Assembly (NCBI RefSeq): GCF_003008555.2
Contig: NZ_CP027665.1
Location: forward strand, 1,116,001 to 1,180,000
From: Pukyongiella litopenaei
GTDB lineage: Bacteria; Pseudomonadota; Alphaproteobacteria; Rhodobacterales; Rhodobacteraceae
Reading direction: 5' to 3'
Length of the DNA: 64,000 nt
Numbering within the stretch: position 1 is the first letter of the stretch; each line of letters starts with the position of its first letter. Below the pieces are notes generated by a model that worked only from the letters and a program-made list of their open reading frames with translations, ran no database searches and was not told where the DNA came from. This document shows, in pieces, positions 1-8,872 of this stretch. The position numbers were made by a program, and so were the translations under genes.

Positions 1-491
1 CGCTGATCCACCCGTTCACCCATCTCGAACACTGCCATGTCAGCCGCGGCGCCGAGATCGGGCCGTTCACCCGGCTGCGCCCCGGCGCAGAGCTGGCCGA
101 GAACGTCAAGGTCGGCAATTTCGTCGAGATCAAGAATTCCGAGATCGCCGCCGGCGCCAAGGTCAACCACCTGAGCTATGTCGGCGACGCGAGCGTCGGG
201 GAACGCGCCAATATCGGCGCCGGCACCATCACCTGCAACTACGACGGCGTGATGAAGCACCGCACCACCATCGGCGCCGACGCCTTCATCGGCTCGGATA
301 CGATGCTGGTGGCGCCCGTCACCGTGGGCAACCGGGCGATGACCGCCAGCGGCGCCGTCATCACCGCGGATGTCGAGGACGGCGCGCTGGCGATGGCGCG
401 GACGCCGCAGCAGAACAAGCCGGGCCGCGCGATCCGGCTGATGGAAATGTTGCGGGCCAAGAAAGCCCGCCGCGACCAGGAGACAGGTTGA
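1..491 (+). CDS. glmU: GlmU C-terminal part (partial, 5' end outside window)
   Basis: This is the C-terminal part of the bifunctional N-acetylglucosamine-1-phosphate uridyltransferase / glucosamine-1-phosphate acetyltransferase, which makes UDP-GlcNAc for peptidoglycan and LPS. The visible part, read in frame from base 3, is the left-handed beta-helix acetyltransferase domain with hexapeptide repeats. Family landmarks are [33 protein letters not shown] and the tail TPQQNKPG. The stop lies one base before glmS, so the two genes of the same pathway form an operon. The uridyltransferase domain and the start lie upstream of the window. Confidence 0.95.
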   Translation, partial: LIHPFTHLEHCHVSRGAEIGPFTRLRPGAELAENVKVGNFVEIKNSEIAAGAKVNHLSYVGDASVGERANIGAGTITCNYDGVMKHRTTIGADAFIGSDTMLVAPVTVGNRAMTASGAVITADVEDGALAMARTPQQNKPGRAIRLMEMLRAKKARRDQETG

Positions 492-492
492 T

Positions 493-2316
493 ATGTGTGG
501 GATTGTCGGTGTTCTGGGCCATCACGAAGTGGCCCCCATCCTTGTCGAGGCGCTGAAACGGCTGGAATACCGGGGCTATGACAGCGCCGGCATCGCCACC
601 GTGGACGAGGGCCGGCTGAGCCGCCGCCGCGCCGTGGGCAAGCTGGTGAACCTGTCCGACCTGCTGGTGCATGACCCCCTGCCCGGCAAATCCGGCATCG
701 GCCACACCCGCTGGGCCACCCATGGCGAACCGTCGGTGGCCAACGCCCACCCGCACCGGGCCGGCCGCGTCGCCGTGGTGCATAACGGCATCATCGAGAA
801 TTATCGCGACCTGCGCGCCGAACTGGCCGGGGCCGGCATCGGGTTCACCACCGAAACCGACACCGAAACCGTGGCGCTGCTGACCGAACACCACATGGCG
901 CAGGGTGACGATCCGGTCACCGCCGCCTTCCGCACGCTCGACCGGCTCGACGGCGCCTTTGCGCTCGCGTTCCTCTTTGACGGCGAAGAGGACCTGATCG
1001 TCGCCGCCCGCAAGGGATCGCCGCTGGCCATCGGCCATGGCGACGGCGAGATGTTCGTGGGATCGGACGCCATCGCGCTGGCGCCGCTGACCGACAGGAT
1101 CACCTATCTCGAGGAAGGCGACCGCGCCGTGGTCACCCGCACGGGGGTCGAGATCCGCGACGAGAACGGACAGTTGGCCAACCGGCCCGCGAAACGGATC
1201 CGGCTGGATCAGACCAGCGTCGACAAGGCCGGGCACAAGCATTTCATGGCCAAGGAAATCGCCGAACAGCCCGCGGTGATCGGCGCGGCGGTCGCCCATT
1301 ACCTGCCCGCCGGTGCGCAATCGGTGCAGCTGCCCGGAGACACGGTCGATTTCGCCGATGTCGAGCGGCTGGTGATGGTGGCCTGCGGCACGGCCTATTA
1401 CGCCTGCCTGACCGCGAAATACTGGTTCGAACAACTGGCCGGGCTGCCGGTCGAGGTCGATATCGCCTCCGAGTTCCGCTATCGCGAACCCCCGGTCACG
1501 CCGCGCACCACCGCGATCTTCGTCAGCCAGTCAGGTGAAACCGCCGACACGCTGGCCGCGCTGCGCTATTGCCGGGACAAGGCCGATCGCATCCTGTCGG
1601 TGGTCAACGTGCCCGAAAGCTCGATCGCGAGGGAAAGCGACCTGGCGCTGCCGATCCTCGCCGGAACCGAGATCGGCGTCGCCTCGACCAAGGCGTTCAC
1701 CTGCCAGCTTTCGGTGCTGCTGATGCTGGCGATCAAGGCCGCCGCCGACCGGGGCCGTCTGGGCGAGGTCGAGGTGGCCGACACCATCTCCGCGCTACGG
1801 GGGCTGCCCGCGGCCATCAACCTCGCGCTGGACCAGGGCAAGGCGATCCGCCGCGCCGCCCGGCGCCTGAGCGAAGCCCGCGACGTGCTGTTCCTGGGCC
1901 GGGGGCTGATGTATCCGCTGGCGCTTGAAGGGGCGCTAAAACTCAAGGAAATCAGCTATATACATGCCGAAGCTTATGCATCGGGCGAACTGAAGCACGG
2001 CCCCATCGCCCTGATCGACAAACACATGCCGGTGGTGGTGTTCGCCCCGCGCGACGCGCTGTTCGACAAGACGGTGTCGAACATGCAGGAGGTGATGGCG
2101 CGCAAGGGCAAGATCGTGCTGGTGTCGGATGATGCCGGCATCGCCGGGGCGGGCGATGGCGTCTGGTCGGCGATCCGGATGCCGCAGGTTCATCCGGTCC
2201 TGTCGCCGATCCTCTACGCGATCCCGGCGCAGCTGCTGGCCTATCACACCGCCGTGGCCAAGGGCACCGATGTCGACCAGCCGCGCAACCTGGCCAAGTC
2301 GGTGACGGTGGAATAG
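493..2316 (+). CDS. glmS: Glutamine--fructose-6-phosphate aminotransferase (isomerizing)
   Basis: This enzyme makes glucosamine-6-phosphate from fructose-6-phosphate and glutamine, the first step of amino-sugar synthesis. The 607 residues match the usual family length. The protein begins MCGIVG, so Cys2 becomes the N-terminal nucleophile of the glutaminase domain, followed by EYRGYDSAG and HTRWATHG. Two SIS sugar-isomerase domains follow, with SQSGETADTL and the region AYASGELKHGPIALID. The C-terminus DVDQPRNLAKSVTVE is typical. It starts one base after glmU. Codons around 1936-1982 are unusually AT-rich (CTA, ATA, GCT, GCA) within a very GC-biased gene. Confidence 0.97.
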   Translation: MCGIVGVLGHHEVAPILVEALKRLEYRGYDSAGIATVDEGRLSRRRAVGKLVNLSDLLVHDPLPGKSGIGHTRWATHGEPSVANAHPHRAGRVAVVHNGIIENYRDLRAELAGAGIGFTTETDTETVALLTEHHMAQGDDPVTAAFRTLDRLDGAFALAFLFDGEEDLIVAARKGSPLAIGHGDGEMFVGSDAIALAPLTDRITYLEEGDRAVVTRTGVEIRDENGQLANRPAKRIRLDQTSVDKAGHKHFMAKEIAEQPAVIGAAVAHYLPAGAQSVQLPGDTVDFADVERLVMVACGTAYYACLTAKYWFEQLAGLPVEVDIASEFRYREPPVTPRTTAIFVSQSGETADTLAALRYCRDKADRILSVVNVPESSIARESDLALPILAGTEIGVASTKAFTCQLSVLLMLAIKAAADRGRLGEVEVADTISALRGLPAAINLALDQGKAIRRAARRLSEARDVLFLGRGLMYPLALEGALKLKEISYIHAEAYASGELKHGPIALIDKHMPVVVFAPRDALFDKTVSNMQEVMARKGKIVLVSDDAGIAGAGDGVWSAIRMPQVHPVLSPILYAIPAQLLAYHTAVAKGTDVDQPRNLAKSVTVE

Positions 2317-2357
2317 ATGGCCGGGCCAGGCGCCATGATCGACGGGGCGGACGCGCG
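2262..2357 (+). other. Candidate attTn7 site at the glmS 3' end (empty)
   Basis: The last codons of glmS (DVDQPRNLAKSVTVE) are the conserved stretch that TnsD of Tn7-family elements recognises, and insertion normally falls a few tens of bases after the stop. Here only 41 bases separate the glmS stop from the next gene and no transposon ends are seen, so the site appears empty. The assignment rests on family knowledge; target use in this organism is not shown by the sequence. Confidence 0.4.
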
Positions 2358-3050
2358 ATGACACCGGACGAGGCGCTGTCCGCGCTCAGGGCGCGTATCG
2401 AACCCGGCCGCGCCGAGGGCCAGGCGAAGTACCACAAGCAGAGCCGCGAGGTTCTCGGCATCCCCAACCCCGCGCTGAACGAGATCACCAAGGCCTGGCG
2501 GCAGCAGCTCGGCGTCGAGGCCCGCGTCGCGCTGGCCCATGCGCTCTGGCAAACCGACATCTTCGAGGCCCGGATCGCCGCCGCCAAGCTGCTGACCCAG
2601 GCCCGTATCCGCCCCGACGCCGCCGCCTGGGCCTTGATCGAAAGCTGGGTGCCGGATTTCGACAGCTGGGCGATTGCCGATCACGCCTGCATGGCCGGAC
2701 AGAAACGGCTGCTCGCCGATCCGGCGCGACTCGATACCGTCGAGTCCTGGACCGGGTCGGACCACATGTGGACCCGCCGGGCGGCGCTGGTGATCACCCT
2801 GCCCTGGGCCAAGATGAACAACCCCAAGCCCGACGATCTGGCCCGGCGCGACCGCATCCTCGGCTGGGCCGCCGCCTATGTGGCGGATCCCGAACGCGGC
2901 CGCGACTGGTTCATTCAGAAATCGGTCGCGTGGTGGCTGCGCGACCTGTCGAAACGCAACCCCGACCGCGTGCGCGGGTTTCTCGACGCCCATGGCGCGG
3001 CGATGAAACCCTTTGCCCGGCGCGAGGCGGCGAAATACCTGACCGGCTGA
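2358..3050 (+). CDS. AlkD-like DNA alkylation repair protein
   Basis: Member of the DNA alkylation repair family (AlkD/AlkC type, PF08713), HEAT-like-repeat glycosylases that release N3- and N7-alkylated purines. The 230-residue length fits. Family-like features are the helical repeats, the segment ESWTGSDHMWTRRAALV, and the late motif KSVAWWLRDLSKRNPDRV, which resembles the AlkD region carrying a catalytic-pocket tryptophan. It starts 41 bases after glmS and may be cotranscribed. Exact substrate specificity cannot be told from sequence. Confidence 0.8.
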   Translation: MTPDEALSALRARIEPGRAEGQAKYHKQSREVLGIPNPALNEITKAWRQQLGVEARVALAHALWQTDIFEARIAAAKLLTQARIRPDAAAWALIESWVPDFDSWAIADHACMAGQKRLLADPARLDTVESWTGSDHMWTRRAALVITLPWAKMNNPKPDDLARRDRILGWAAAYVADPERGRDWFIQKSVAWWLRDLSKRNPDRVRGFLDAHGAAMKPFARREAAKYLTG

Positions 3051-3124
3051 CCCGCGCGGACGAATCCCCGTGAGCCCCGGCGCTTTCGCTTGCCGCCCCG
3101 GCGCCCCGCGATTACCAATGTCCC

Positions 3125-4132
3125 ATGTCCGCGCCGCTCATAGACCCTTTTGCACGCGCCATTACCTATCTGCGCGTCTCGGTCACCGACCGATGCGATT
3201 TCCGCTGCGTCTATTGCATGTCGGAAAACATGACCTTCCTGCCAAAGCGCGACCTGCTGACGCTGGAGGAGCTCGACCGCATGTGTTCCGCCTTTGTCGG
3301 GCTGGGGGTGCGGAAACTGCGGATCACCGGGGGCGAACCGCTGGTGCGCAAGGACATCATGACCTTTTTCCGGGCGATGACCCGCCACCTGGACAGCGGC
3401 GCGCTGCAGGAACTGACCCTGACCACCAACGGGTCGCAGCTGGAACGTTTTGCCGACCAGCTGGCCGACGCGGGCGTGCGCCGGATCAACATCTCGCTCG
3501 ACACGCTGGACGAGGCGAAATTTGCCGACATCACCCGCTGGGGCCGCCTGCCGCAGGTGATGCGCGGCATCGACGCCGCGCAGAGGGCCGGGTTGCGGAT
3601 CAAGATCAACGCGGTGGCGCTTCGTGGCTTCAACGAGGCCGAACTGCCGCGCATGACCGAATGGTGCGCCGAACGCGACATGGACCTGACCTGGATCGAG
3701 GTGATGCCGATGGGCGATATCGGCAACGAGAACCGGCTGGGACAATACTGGTCGCTCAGGGAGGTGCGCGCCGCCTATGACGCCCGCTATACCGTGACCG
3801 ATCTCGCCGAACGCTCGGGCGGGCCGGCGCGCTATGTGCGGCTGGAGGAAACCGGGCAGAAGATCGGCTTCATCACGCCGCTGTCCCACAATTTCTGCGA
3901 AAGCTGCAACCGCGTGCGGCTGACCTGCACCGGGGAACTCTACATGTGTCTGGGGCAGGAAGACCGGGCCGACCTGCGCGCACCCCTGCGGGCCCATCCC
4001 GATGACGATGCGCCGCTGGTCGACGCGATCCGCGCCGCCATCGCGCTGAAGCCCAAGGGCCATGATTTCGACTATTCCCGGCAAAAGCTCGACGGCCAGA
4101 TGTCCCGGCACATGAGCCACACGGGCGGCTGA
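3125..4132 (+). CDS. moaA: GTP 3',8-cyclase MoaA
   Basis: Radical SAM enzyme for the first step of molybdenum cofactor synthesis, converting GTP to 3',8-cyclo-GTP. The N-terminal SAM cluster motif is C24-x3-C28-x2-C31 in [11 protein letters not shown]. The second 4Fe-4S site appears as [19 protein letters not shown] near residue 258. The protein ends with the family's GG (HTGG), needed for activity. Length is 335 residues, normal for MoaA. Its stop overlaps the waaA start by one base (TGATG). I see no molybdenum cofactor riboswitch in the 74 bases upstream. Confidence 0.96.
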   Translation: MSAPLIDPFARAITYLRVSVTDRCDFRCVYCMSENMTFLPKRDLLTLEELDRMCSAFVGLGVRKLRITGGEPLVRKDIMTFFRAMTRHLDSGALQELTLTTNGSQLERFADQLADAGVRRINISLDTLDEAKFADITRWGRLPQVMRGIDAAQRAGLRIKINAVALRGFNEAELPRMTEWCAERDMDLTWIEVMPMGDIGNENRLGQYWSLREVRAAYDARYTVTDLAERSGGPARYVRLEETGQKIGFITPLSHNFCESCNRVRLTCTGELYMCLGQEDRADLRAPLRAHPDDDAPLVDAIRAAIALKPKGHDFDYSRQKLDGQMSRHMSHTGG

Positions 4133-5433
4133 TGTCCGCAGACGCCCCCGCGCCCACGCCGCTCTATCGCATCTATCGCGGCGCCTCGGCGCTGCTGGCG
4201 CCGCTGGCCTGGGCCAGCGTGTCGCGCAAGCTGCGCGCCCATGGCGTGCCGCCCGAGCGGATGCAGGAACGGCTCGGCCATGCCAGCCTCGACCGGCCGC
4301 TGGGGCGGCTGGTCTGGTTTCACGCCGCCTCGGTCGGGGAAAGCCTGTCGGTGCTGACGCTGATCCACCGCATGGGCGAACGGCTGCCGGACACCGAGTT
4401 CCTGATCACCTCGGGCACCGCCACATCGGCCGAGATGATCGCCGGGCGGATGCCGCCGCGATGCCGCCACCAGTTCGCGCCGCTCGACGCGGCCGGGCCG
4501 CTGACGCGGTTCTACGATCACTGGCGTCCCGATGCGGGCATCTTCGTGGAAAGCGAGATCTGGCCCAACATGCTGGTGATCGGGCACAGGCGCGGGGTCA
4601 GGCTGGCGCTGCTGAATGCGCGGCTGTCGGCCAAATCGGTGCAGGGCTGGCGCAAATGGCCCGATACGGCGCGGTTCGTCCTCGACCGTTTCAGCGTCCT
4701 GTTCGCGCAGACACGCCGGACCGCCGACGACCTGATCGCGATGGGGGCCGACCCCGCGCGAACCCATGTGGGCGGCAACCTGAAATCCGCGGCCGCGCCG
4801 CCGCCGGTGGATGCGGATACGCTGGCCGAGATGCGGGCCGCGCTCGGCGGGCGTCCGGTCTGGATCGGCAGTTCGACCCACCAGGGCGAGGAACCGGCGG
4901 TGCTGGACGCCCATCGCCGCCTGCTGGAAGCCCGCCCCGATCTCTGCCTGCTGCTGGCCCCGCGCCACCCGGAGCGCGGCGACGAGGTCGAGGCGCTGTT
5001 GCGGGATGCGGGGTTTGCGCTCGCGCGGCGCAGCCGGGGCGAGAGGCCCGGTGTCGGCACGCAGGTCTACCTGGCCGACACGATGGGCGAAACCGGCACC
5101 TGGTATGCGCTGGCCCCGATCGTCTTTCTGGGGGCATCGCTGGTGCCGAAGGGCGGTCACAACCCGTTCGAACCGGCCATGTCGGGCTGCGCGCTGGCCT
5201 GTGGCCCGCATCGCGAAAACGCCGCCGACGCCTATGCGGGGCTCGCCGCGGCGGGCGGCGTGGCGCTGGTCACCGATGGCGCGGACCTGGCCCGGCAGGT
5301 GGCGCTCTGGCTCGACGATCCGACAGCCCTGGCCGCCGCCCGCGATGCCGCGCGCAGCTTTGCCCGCGCCCGGGGCGCGGCGGTGGATGCGGTGGCCGAC
5401 CGGCTCTGCGCCGCGCTGGGGCTGGAGGGCTGA
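4132..5433 (+). CDS. waaA: 3-deoxy-D-manno-octulosonic acid (Kdo) transferase
   Basis: GT30 enzyme that transfers Kdo from CMP-Kdo to lipid A precursor at the inner membrane. Length is 433 residues. The N-terminal hydrophobic segment SALLAPLAWASVS should anchor it. The family motif HAASVGES follows, then ESEIWPNM, HVGGNLK and the C-terminal donor-binding region FLGASLVPKGGHNPFEPA. It overlaps moaA by one base and abuts the next glycosyltransferase with no gap, so the two LPS genes are translated together. Confidence 0.95.
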   Translation: MSADAPAPTPLYRIYRGASALLAPLAWASVSRKLRAHGVPPERMQERLGHASLDRPLGRLVWFHAASVGESLSVLTLIHRMGERLPDTEFLITSGTATSAEMIAGRMPPRCRHQFAPLDAAGPLTRFYDHWRPDAGIFVESEIWPNMLVIGHRRGVRLALLNARLSAKSVQGWRKWPDTARFVLDRFSVLFAQTRRTADDLIAMGADPARTHVGGNLKSAAAPPPVDADTLAEMRAALGGRPVWIGSSTHQGEEPAVLDAHRRLLEARPDLCLLLAPRHPERGDEVEALLRDAGFALARRSRGERPGVGTQVYLADTMGETGTWYALAPIVFLGASLVPKGGHNPFEPAMSGCALACGPHRENAADAYAGLAAAGGVALVTDGADLARQVALWLDDPTALAAARDAARSFARARGAAVDAVADRLCAALGLEG

Positions 5434-6477
5434 ATGCCCGATCTCTACGTCACCAACTTCAACCGCAACTTCACCGGTGTTTCGGCCACGGCGGCCAATG
5501 TGATCCGCCAGCAGGCACTGGCCCATGACCTGCGGCTGGTCGGGCATCCGCTGCCCGGCTGCCCCGCGCCGATCCCGGCCGCGCAGGCCCGCCGGCTGTC
5601 GCGCACCCCGCCGCCGGGCCGGCCCTTTGCCATCTGGCATGTCCGCCGCAATCCCGAGATGCAGACGGCGATCTGGGCCCGCGACATGCTGCGCCTGCCG
5701 ATCCGCATCGTTTTCACCTCGGCGGCGCAGCGCCGCCATTCGGCATGGCCGCGCTGGCTGATCTCGCGCATGGACGCGGTGATCGCCACCACCGACGAGG
5801 CCGCCGCCCATGTCCCGAACGTGCGCGCCGTGGTGCCGCATGGCGTCGACACGGAGCTGTTCGTCCCCGCGCCCGATCGCGCCGCCGCCTGGCGGGCAAC
5901 AGGCTATGGCGGCGATCTGGGCATCGCCACGATCGGCCGTGTCCGGCCGGAAAAGGGCACCGACCTGTTCGTCGAGGCGATGGTGCGGCTGCTGCCCGGC
6001 CTGCCCGGCGCCACAGCGCTGGTGCTGGGCCGCGCCGCGCGTGAACATCGCGGATTTCTCGACACGCTGAAAACCCAGGTCGCCTCGGCCGGCCTGACCG
6101 ACCGGATCCTGTTTCCCGGCGAGATCCCGGCCGCGAAACTGCCCGAACTGATGCGGGCGCTGTCGCTGGTGATGCAATTGCCGCGCTATGAGGGCTATGG
6201 CATGGCGCCGCTGGAAGGCATGGCCAGCGGCGTGCCCTTCGTGGGCAGCGATACCGGGTTCTACCGCGCGTTTTCAGCCCAGGGACGGTGCGGGACCGTG
6301 GTGCCGGTCGAGGCCGCGGCGGAGGCCGCGGCAGCGGCCAGCGCCCTGCTGCGTGAACCGCACCGCCACGTCGGGGCCGCCGCCGCGGCCCGCGACACCG
6401 CCGTCGCCGGTTTCAGCGCCGCCGCCGAGGCGGCGGGCATCGAGGCGGTCTATGAACAGGTCCTGGCCGGGTCCTGA
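5434..6477 (+). CDS. GT4-family glycosyltransferase, LPS core (LpcC-like)
   Basis: GT-B fold retaining glycosyltransferase of 347 residues. The GT4 acidic motif is visible in RYEGYGMAPLEGMASGVPF (E-x7-E), preceded by the donor-binding segment IGRVRPEKGTDLFVEAM. The opening MPDLYVTNFNRNFTGVSATA resembles LpcC, the rhizobial LPS-core mannosyltransferase. The start codon directly follows the waaA stop, which supports a role in extending the Kdo-lipid A core. The sugar donor (GDP-mannose in LpcC) is inferred from similarity and context only. Confidence 0.8.
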   Translation: MPDLYVTNFNRNFTGVSATAANVIRQQALAHDLRLVGHPLPGCPAPIPAAQARRLSRTPPPGRPFAIWHVRRNPEMQTAIWARDMLRLPIRIVFTSAAQRRHSAWPRWLISRMDAVIATTDEAAAHVPNVRAVVPHGVDTELFVPAPDRAAAWRATGYGGDLGIATIGRVRPEKGTDLFVEAMVRLLPGLPGATALVLGRAAREHRGFLDTLKTQVASAGLTDRILFPGEIPAAKLPELMRALSLVMQLPRYEGYGMAPLEGMASGVPFVGSDTGFYRAFSAQGRCGTVVPVEAAAEAAAAASALLREPHRHVGAAAAARDTAVAGFSAAAEAAGIEAVYEQVLAGS

Positions 6478-6506
6478 CCGGCCGGGACCGCGTGGCGGTG
6501 GCCGCG

Positions 6507-7670
6507 TCAGGCCGCGGGCATCCGCCGTTCGACGATCTCGGCCCACCAGGAACAGCCGGCGGGGATCACGTCGTCATTGAAGTTGTATTCCGGGTGATGA
6601 ACCATCGCGGTGTCGCCATTGCCGACCAGCACATAGGCGCCGGGGCGTTCCTCGAGCATGAAGGCGAAATCCTCGCCCCCCATCACCAGCGGCGCCTCGT
6701 CGCAATTGCCCGCCACCGACTGGGCCACTTCCGCGGCGAAGCTTGTCTGCTCGGGGTGGTTGGCCATCACCGGATAGCCCTTGTGATAGGCCACCTCGAC
6801 GCTGCCGCCAAAGGTGGCGGCGACACCGGCGCAGATATCCTTGATTCGGCGTTCGGCCAGGGCCCGCATCTCTTTGCTCATGGTGCGCACGGTGCCCTTC
6901 AGATGCACCTTCTGCGGGATCACGTTGAACGCCTTGGACGAGGTTTCGAACGATGTCACCGACACCACCACCTGGTCGACCGGATCGGCGTTGCGGCTGG
7001 AAATGGTCTGCAGGGCGAGCACCGCCTGCGATGCCATCACCGTGGTGTCGACGGTATCATGCGGCTTGGCGGCATGACCGCCCCGGCCCTCGAAATGGAT
7101 GTCGAACTGATCGGTCGCGGCAAAGAACGGCCCCGGACGGATCGCGAACTGGCCCGCCGGCAGGCCCGGCCAGTTGTGCATGCCATAGACCTCCTGGATA
7201 CCCCAGCGGTCCATCATGCCGTCGTCGCACATCTCCTTGCCGCCGCCGCCGCCTTCTTCGGCGGGCTGGAAGATCACCACGACCGTGCCGTCGAAATTGC
7301 GCGTCTCGGCCAGGTAGCGTGCCGCCCCCAGCAGCATCGCCGTGTGCCCGTCATGGCCGCAGGCATGCATCGCGCCGGGGGTCTTCGAGGCATAGTCGAG
7401 CCCGGTCGCCTCGAGGATCGGCAGCGCGTCCATGTCGGCGCGCAGGCCAATCACCTTGCCGGAGGTATCGGACCGGCCCCGGATCACGCCGACGACCCCG
7501 GTGCGCCCGATTCCTTCAGTGATCTCGTCGCAGCCGAATTCGCGCAGCTTGTCCGCCACCAGCGTGCTGGTGCGGTGGGTTTCGAACAGTAGTTCCGGGT
7601 TTTCGTGAATGTCCCGGCGCCAGGCGGTGATTTCGTCCTGAAGCTCGGCAAATCGGTTCTTGACCGGCAT
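6507..7670 (-). CDS. M20-family amidohydrolase, copy 1
   Basis: Zinc-dependent amidohydrolase of the M20D group (hippurate hydrolase / N-acyl-L-amino-acid amidohydrolase type), 387 residues. Metal and catalytic motifs are visible: RADMDALPI, MHACGHDGHTAM, QPAEEGGGGG and the lid segment GRGGHAAKPHDTVD. It hydrolyses N-acyl or N-aromatic-acyl amino acids in the cytoplasm; the exact substrate is unknown. The first ~178 residues are nearly identical to the neighbouring copy while the rest is clearly divergent. It lies 33 bases after copy 2 and follows the MarR gene, near an oligopeptide-type ABC transporter. Confidence 0.9.
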   Translation of the reverse strand: MPVKNRFAELQDEITAWRRDIHENPELLFETHRTSTLVADKLREFGCDEITEGIGRTGVVGVIRGRSDTSGKVIGLRADMDALPILEATGLDYASKTPGAMHACGHDGHTAMLLGAARYLAETRNFDGTVVVIFQPAEEGGGGGKEMCDDGMMDRWGIQEVYGMHNWPGLPAGQFAIRPGPFFAATDQFDIHFEGRGGHAAKPHDTVDTTVMASQAVLALQTISSRNADPVDQVVVSVTSFETSSKAFNVIPQKVHLKGTVRTMSKEMRALAERRIKDICAGVAATFGGSVEVAYHKGYPVMANHPEQTSFAAEVAQSVAGNCDEAPLVMGGEDFAFMLEERPGAYVLVGNGDTAMVHHPEYNFNDDVIPAGCSWWAEIVERRMPAA

Positions 7671-7703
7671 GGTCAGTCCTTTCCTGAGATTTGGCCGGGG
7701 CGT

Positions 7704-8870
7704 TCAGGCCGCCGGCATCCGCCGCTCGACCAGTTCGGCGAACCAGCTGCACCCGATCGGGATCGTGGCATCGTCGAAGTTATAGGCCGGATGGTGACAC
7801 ATCGGCGTGTCGCCATTGCCGACGAACATATAGGCACCGGGTCGCGCTTCAAGCATATAGGAGAAATCTTCGGACGGCATGATCGGGTCGGTCGCATCAT
7901 CGACATTGCCGGTCACGGCCCGCGCCGCCTCGACGGCATGGGCGGTCTGTTCGGGCCAGTTGACCGTGACCGGGTAACCCGGCTCCCAGATCAGTTCGGC
8001 CTGCGCGCCAAAGGCCGAGGCGATATCCCCGGCGACCCGGCGGATGCGGGTTTCGGCCAGGTCGCGCCATTCGGGATCGAGCGTGCGCACGGTGCCCTTC
8101 ATTCGCACCGTATGGGCAATGATATTCGACGCATCGCTGTCGGATTCGAACGTGGCGACGGTGAGCACGACCCGCTTCAGCGGATCCACGTTGCGCGCCA
8201 CGATGCTCTGCAGCGCGACCACGACATGCGCCGCGGCCAGCGTCGTGTCCACCGCCTCATGCGGCACCGCGGCGTGACCGCCGCGCCCGGTCACCACGAT
8301 CTCGAATTCGTCGGACGAGGCCTGCAGCGGCCCAGAACGGATCGCGAACTGCCCCACCGGCAGGCCCGGCATGTTGTGCATGCCATAGACCTCCTGGATG
8401 CCCCAGCGGTCCATCATCCCGTCATCGACCATCTCCTTGCCGCCCGCGCCGCCTTCCTCGGCGGGCTGGAAGATCACCACCGCCGTGCCGTCGAAATTGC
8501 GCGTCTCGGCCAGGTATTTCGCAGCCCCCAGCAGCATCGCCGTGTGCCCGTCATGGCCGCAGGCATGCATCGCGCCGGGGGTTTTCGAGGCATAGTCGAG
8601 CCCGGTCGCCTCGAGGATCGGCAGCGCGTCCATGTCGGCGCGCAGCCCGATCACCTTGCCGGAAGTATCGGACCGGCCCCGGATCACGCCGACGACGCCG
8701 GTGCGCCCTATGCCCTCGGTGATCTCGTCGCAGCCGAATTCGCGCAGCTTGCCTGCCACCAGAGCACTGGTGCGGTGGGTTTCGAACAGAAGTTCCGGAT
8801 TTTCGTGAATGTCCCGGCGCCAGGCGGTGATTTCGTCCTGAAGCTCGGCAAACCGGTTTCTTACGGGCAT
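7704..8870 (-). CDS. M20-family amidohydrolase, copy 2
   Basis: Second M20D amidohydrolase, 388 residues, with the same motifs (RADMDALPI, ACGHDGHTAM, QPAEEGGAGG, GRGGHAAVPHEAVD, and SEDFSYMLEARPGAY near the C-terminus). The start lies 2 bases after the marR stop, so regulator and both hydrolases form one transcript. The 5' half and the bases just before the start match copy 1 at an offset of exactly 1200 bases, while the 3' half has drifted. This suggests different substrate ranges with a shared catalytic and metal-binding half. Confidence 0.9.
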   Translation of the reverse strand: MPVRNRFAELQDEITAWRRDIHENPELLFETHRTSALVAGKLREFGCDEITEGIGRTGVVGVIRGRSDTSGKVIGLRADMDALPILEATGLDYASKTPGAMHACGHDGHTAMLLGAAKYLAETRNFDGTAVVIFQPAEEGGAGGKEMVDDGMMDRWGIQEVYGMHNMPGLPVGQFAIRSGPLQASSDEFEIVVTGRGGHAAVPHEAVDTTLAAAHVVVALQSIVARNVDPLKRVVLTVATFESDSDASNIIAHTVRMKGTVRTLDPEWRDLAETRIRRVAGDIASAFGAQAELIWEPGYPVTVNWPEQTAHAVEAARAVTGNVDDATDPIMPSEDFSYMLEARPGAYMFVGNGDTPMCHHPAYNFDDATIPIGCSWFAELVERRMPAA

Positions 8871-8872
8871 GG

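Noticed and set aside
417-492. glmS ribozyme or leader riboswitch before glmS
   Set aside because: glmU coding sequence runs to one base before glmS, so there is no leader; the ribozyme is a Firmicutes feature.
3051-3124. Molybdenum cofactor riboswitch before moaA
   Set aside because: Only 74 bases, without recognisable conserved elements.
4072-6177. Minus-strand open frame of 701 codons over waaA and the glycosyltransferase
   Set aside because: Antisense shadow; conserved motifs lie in the plus-strand genes.
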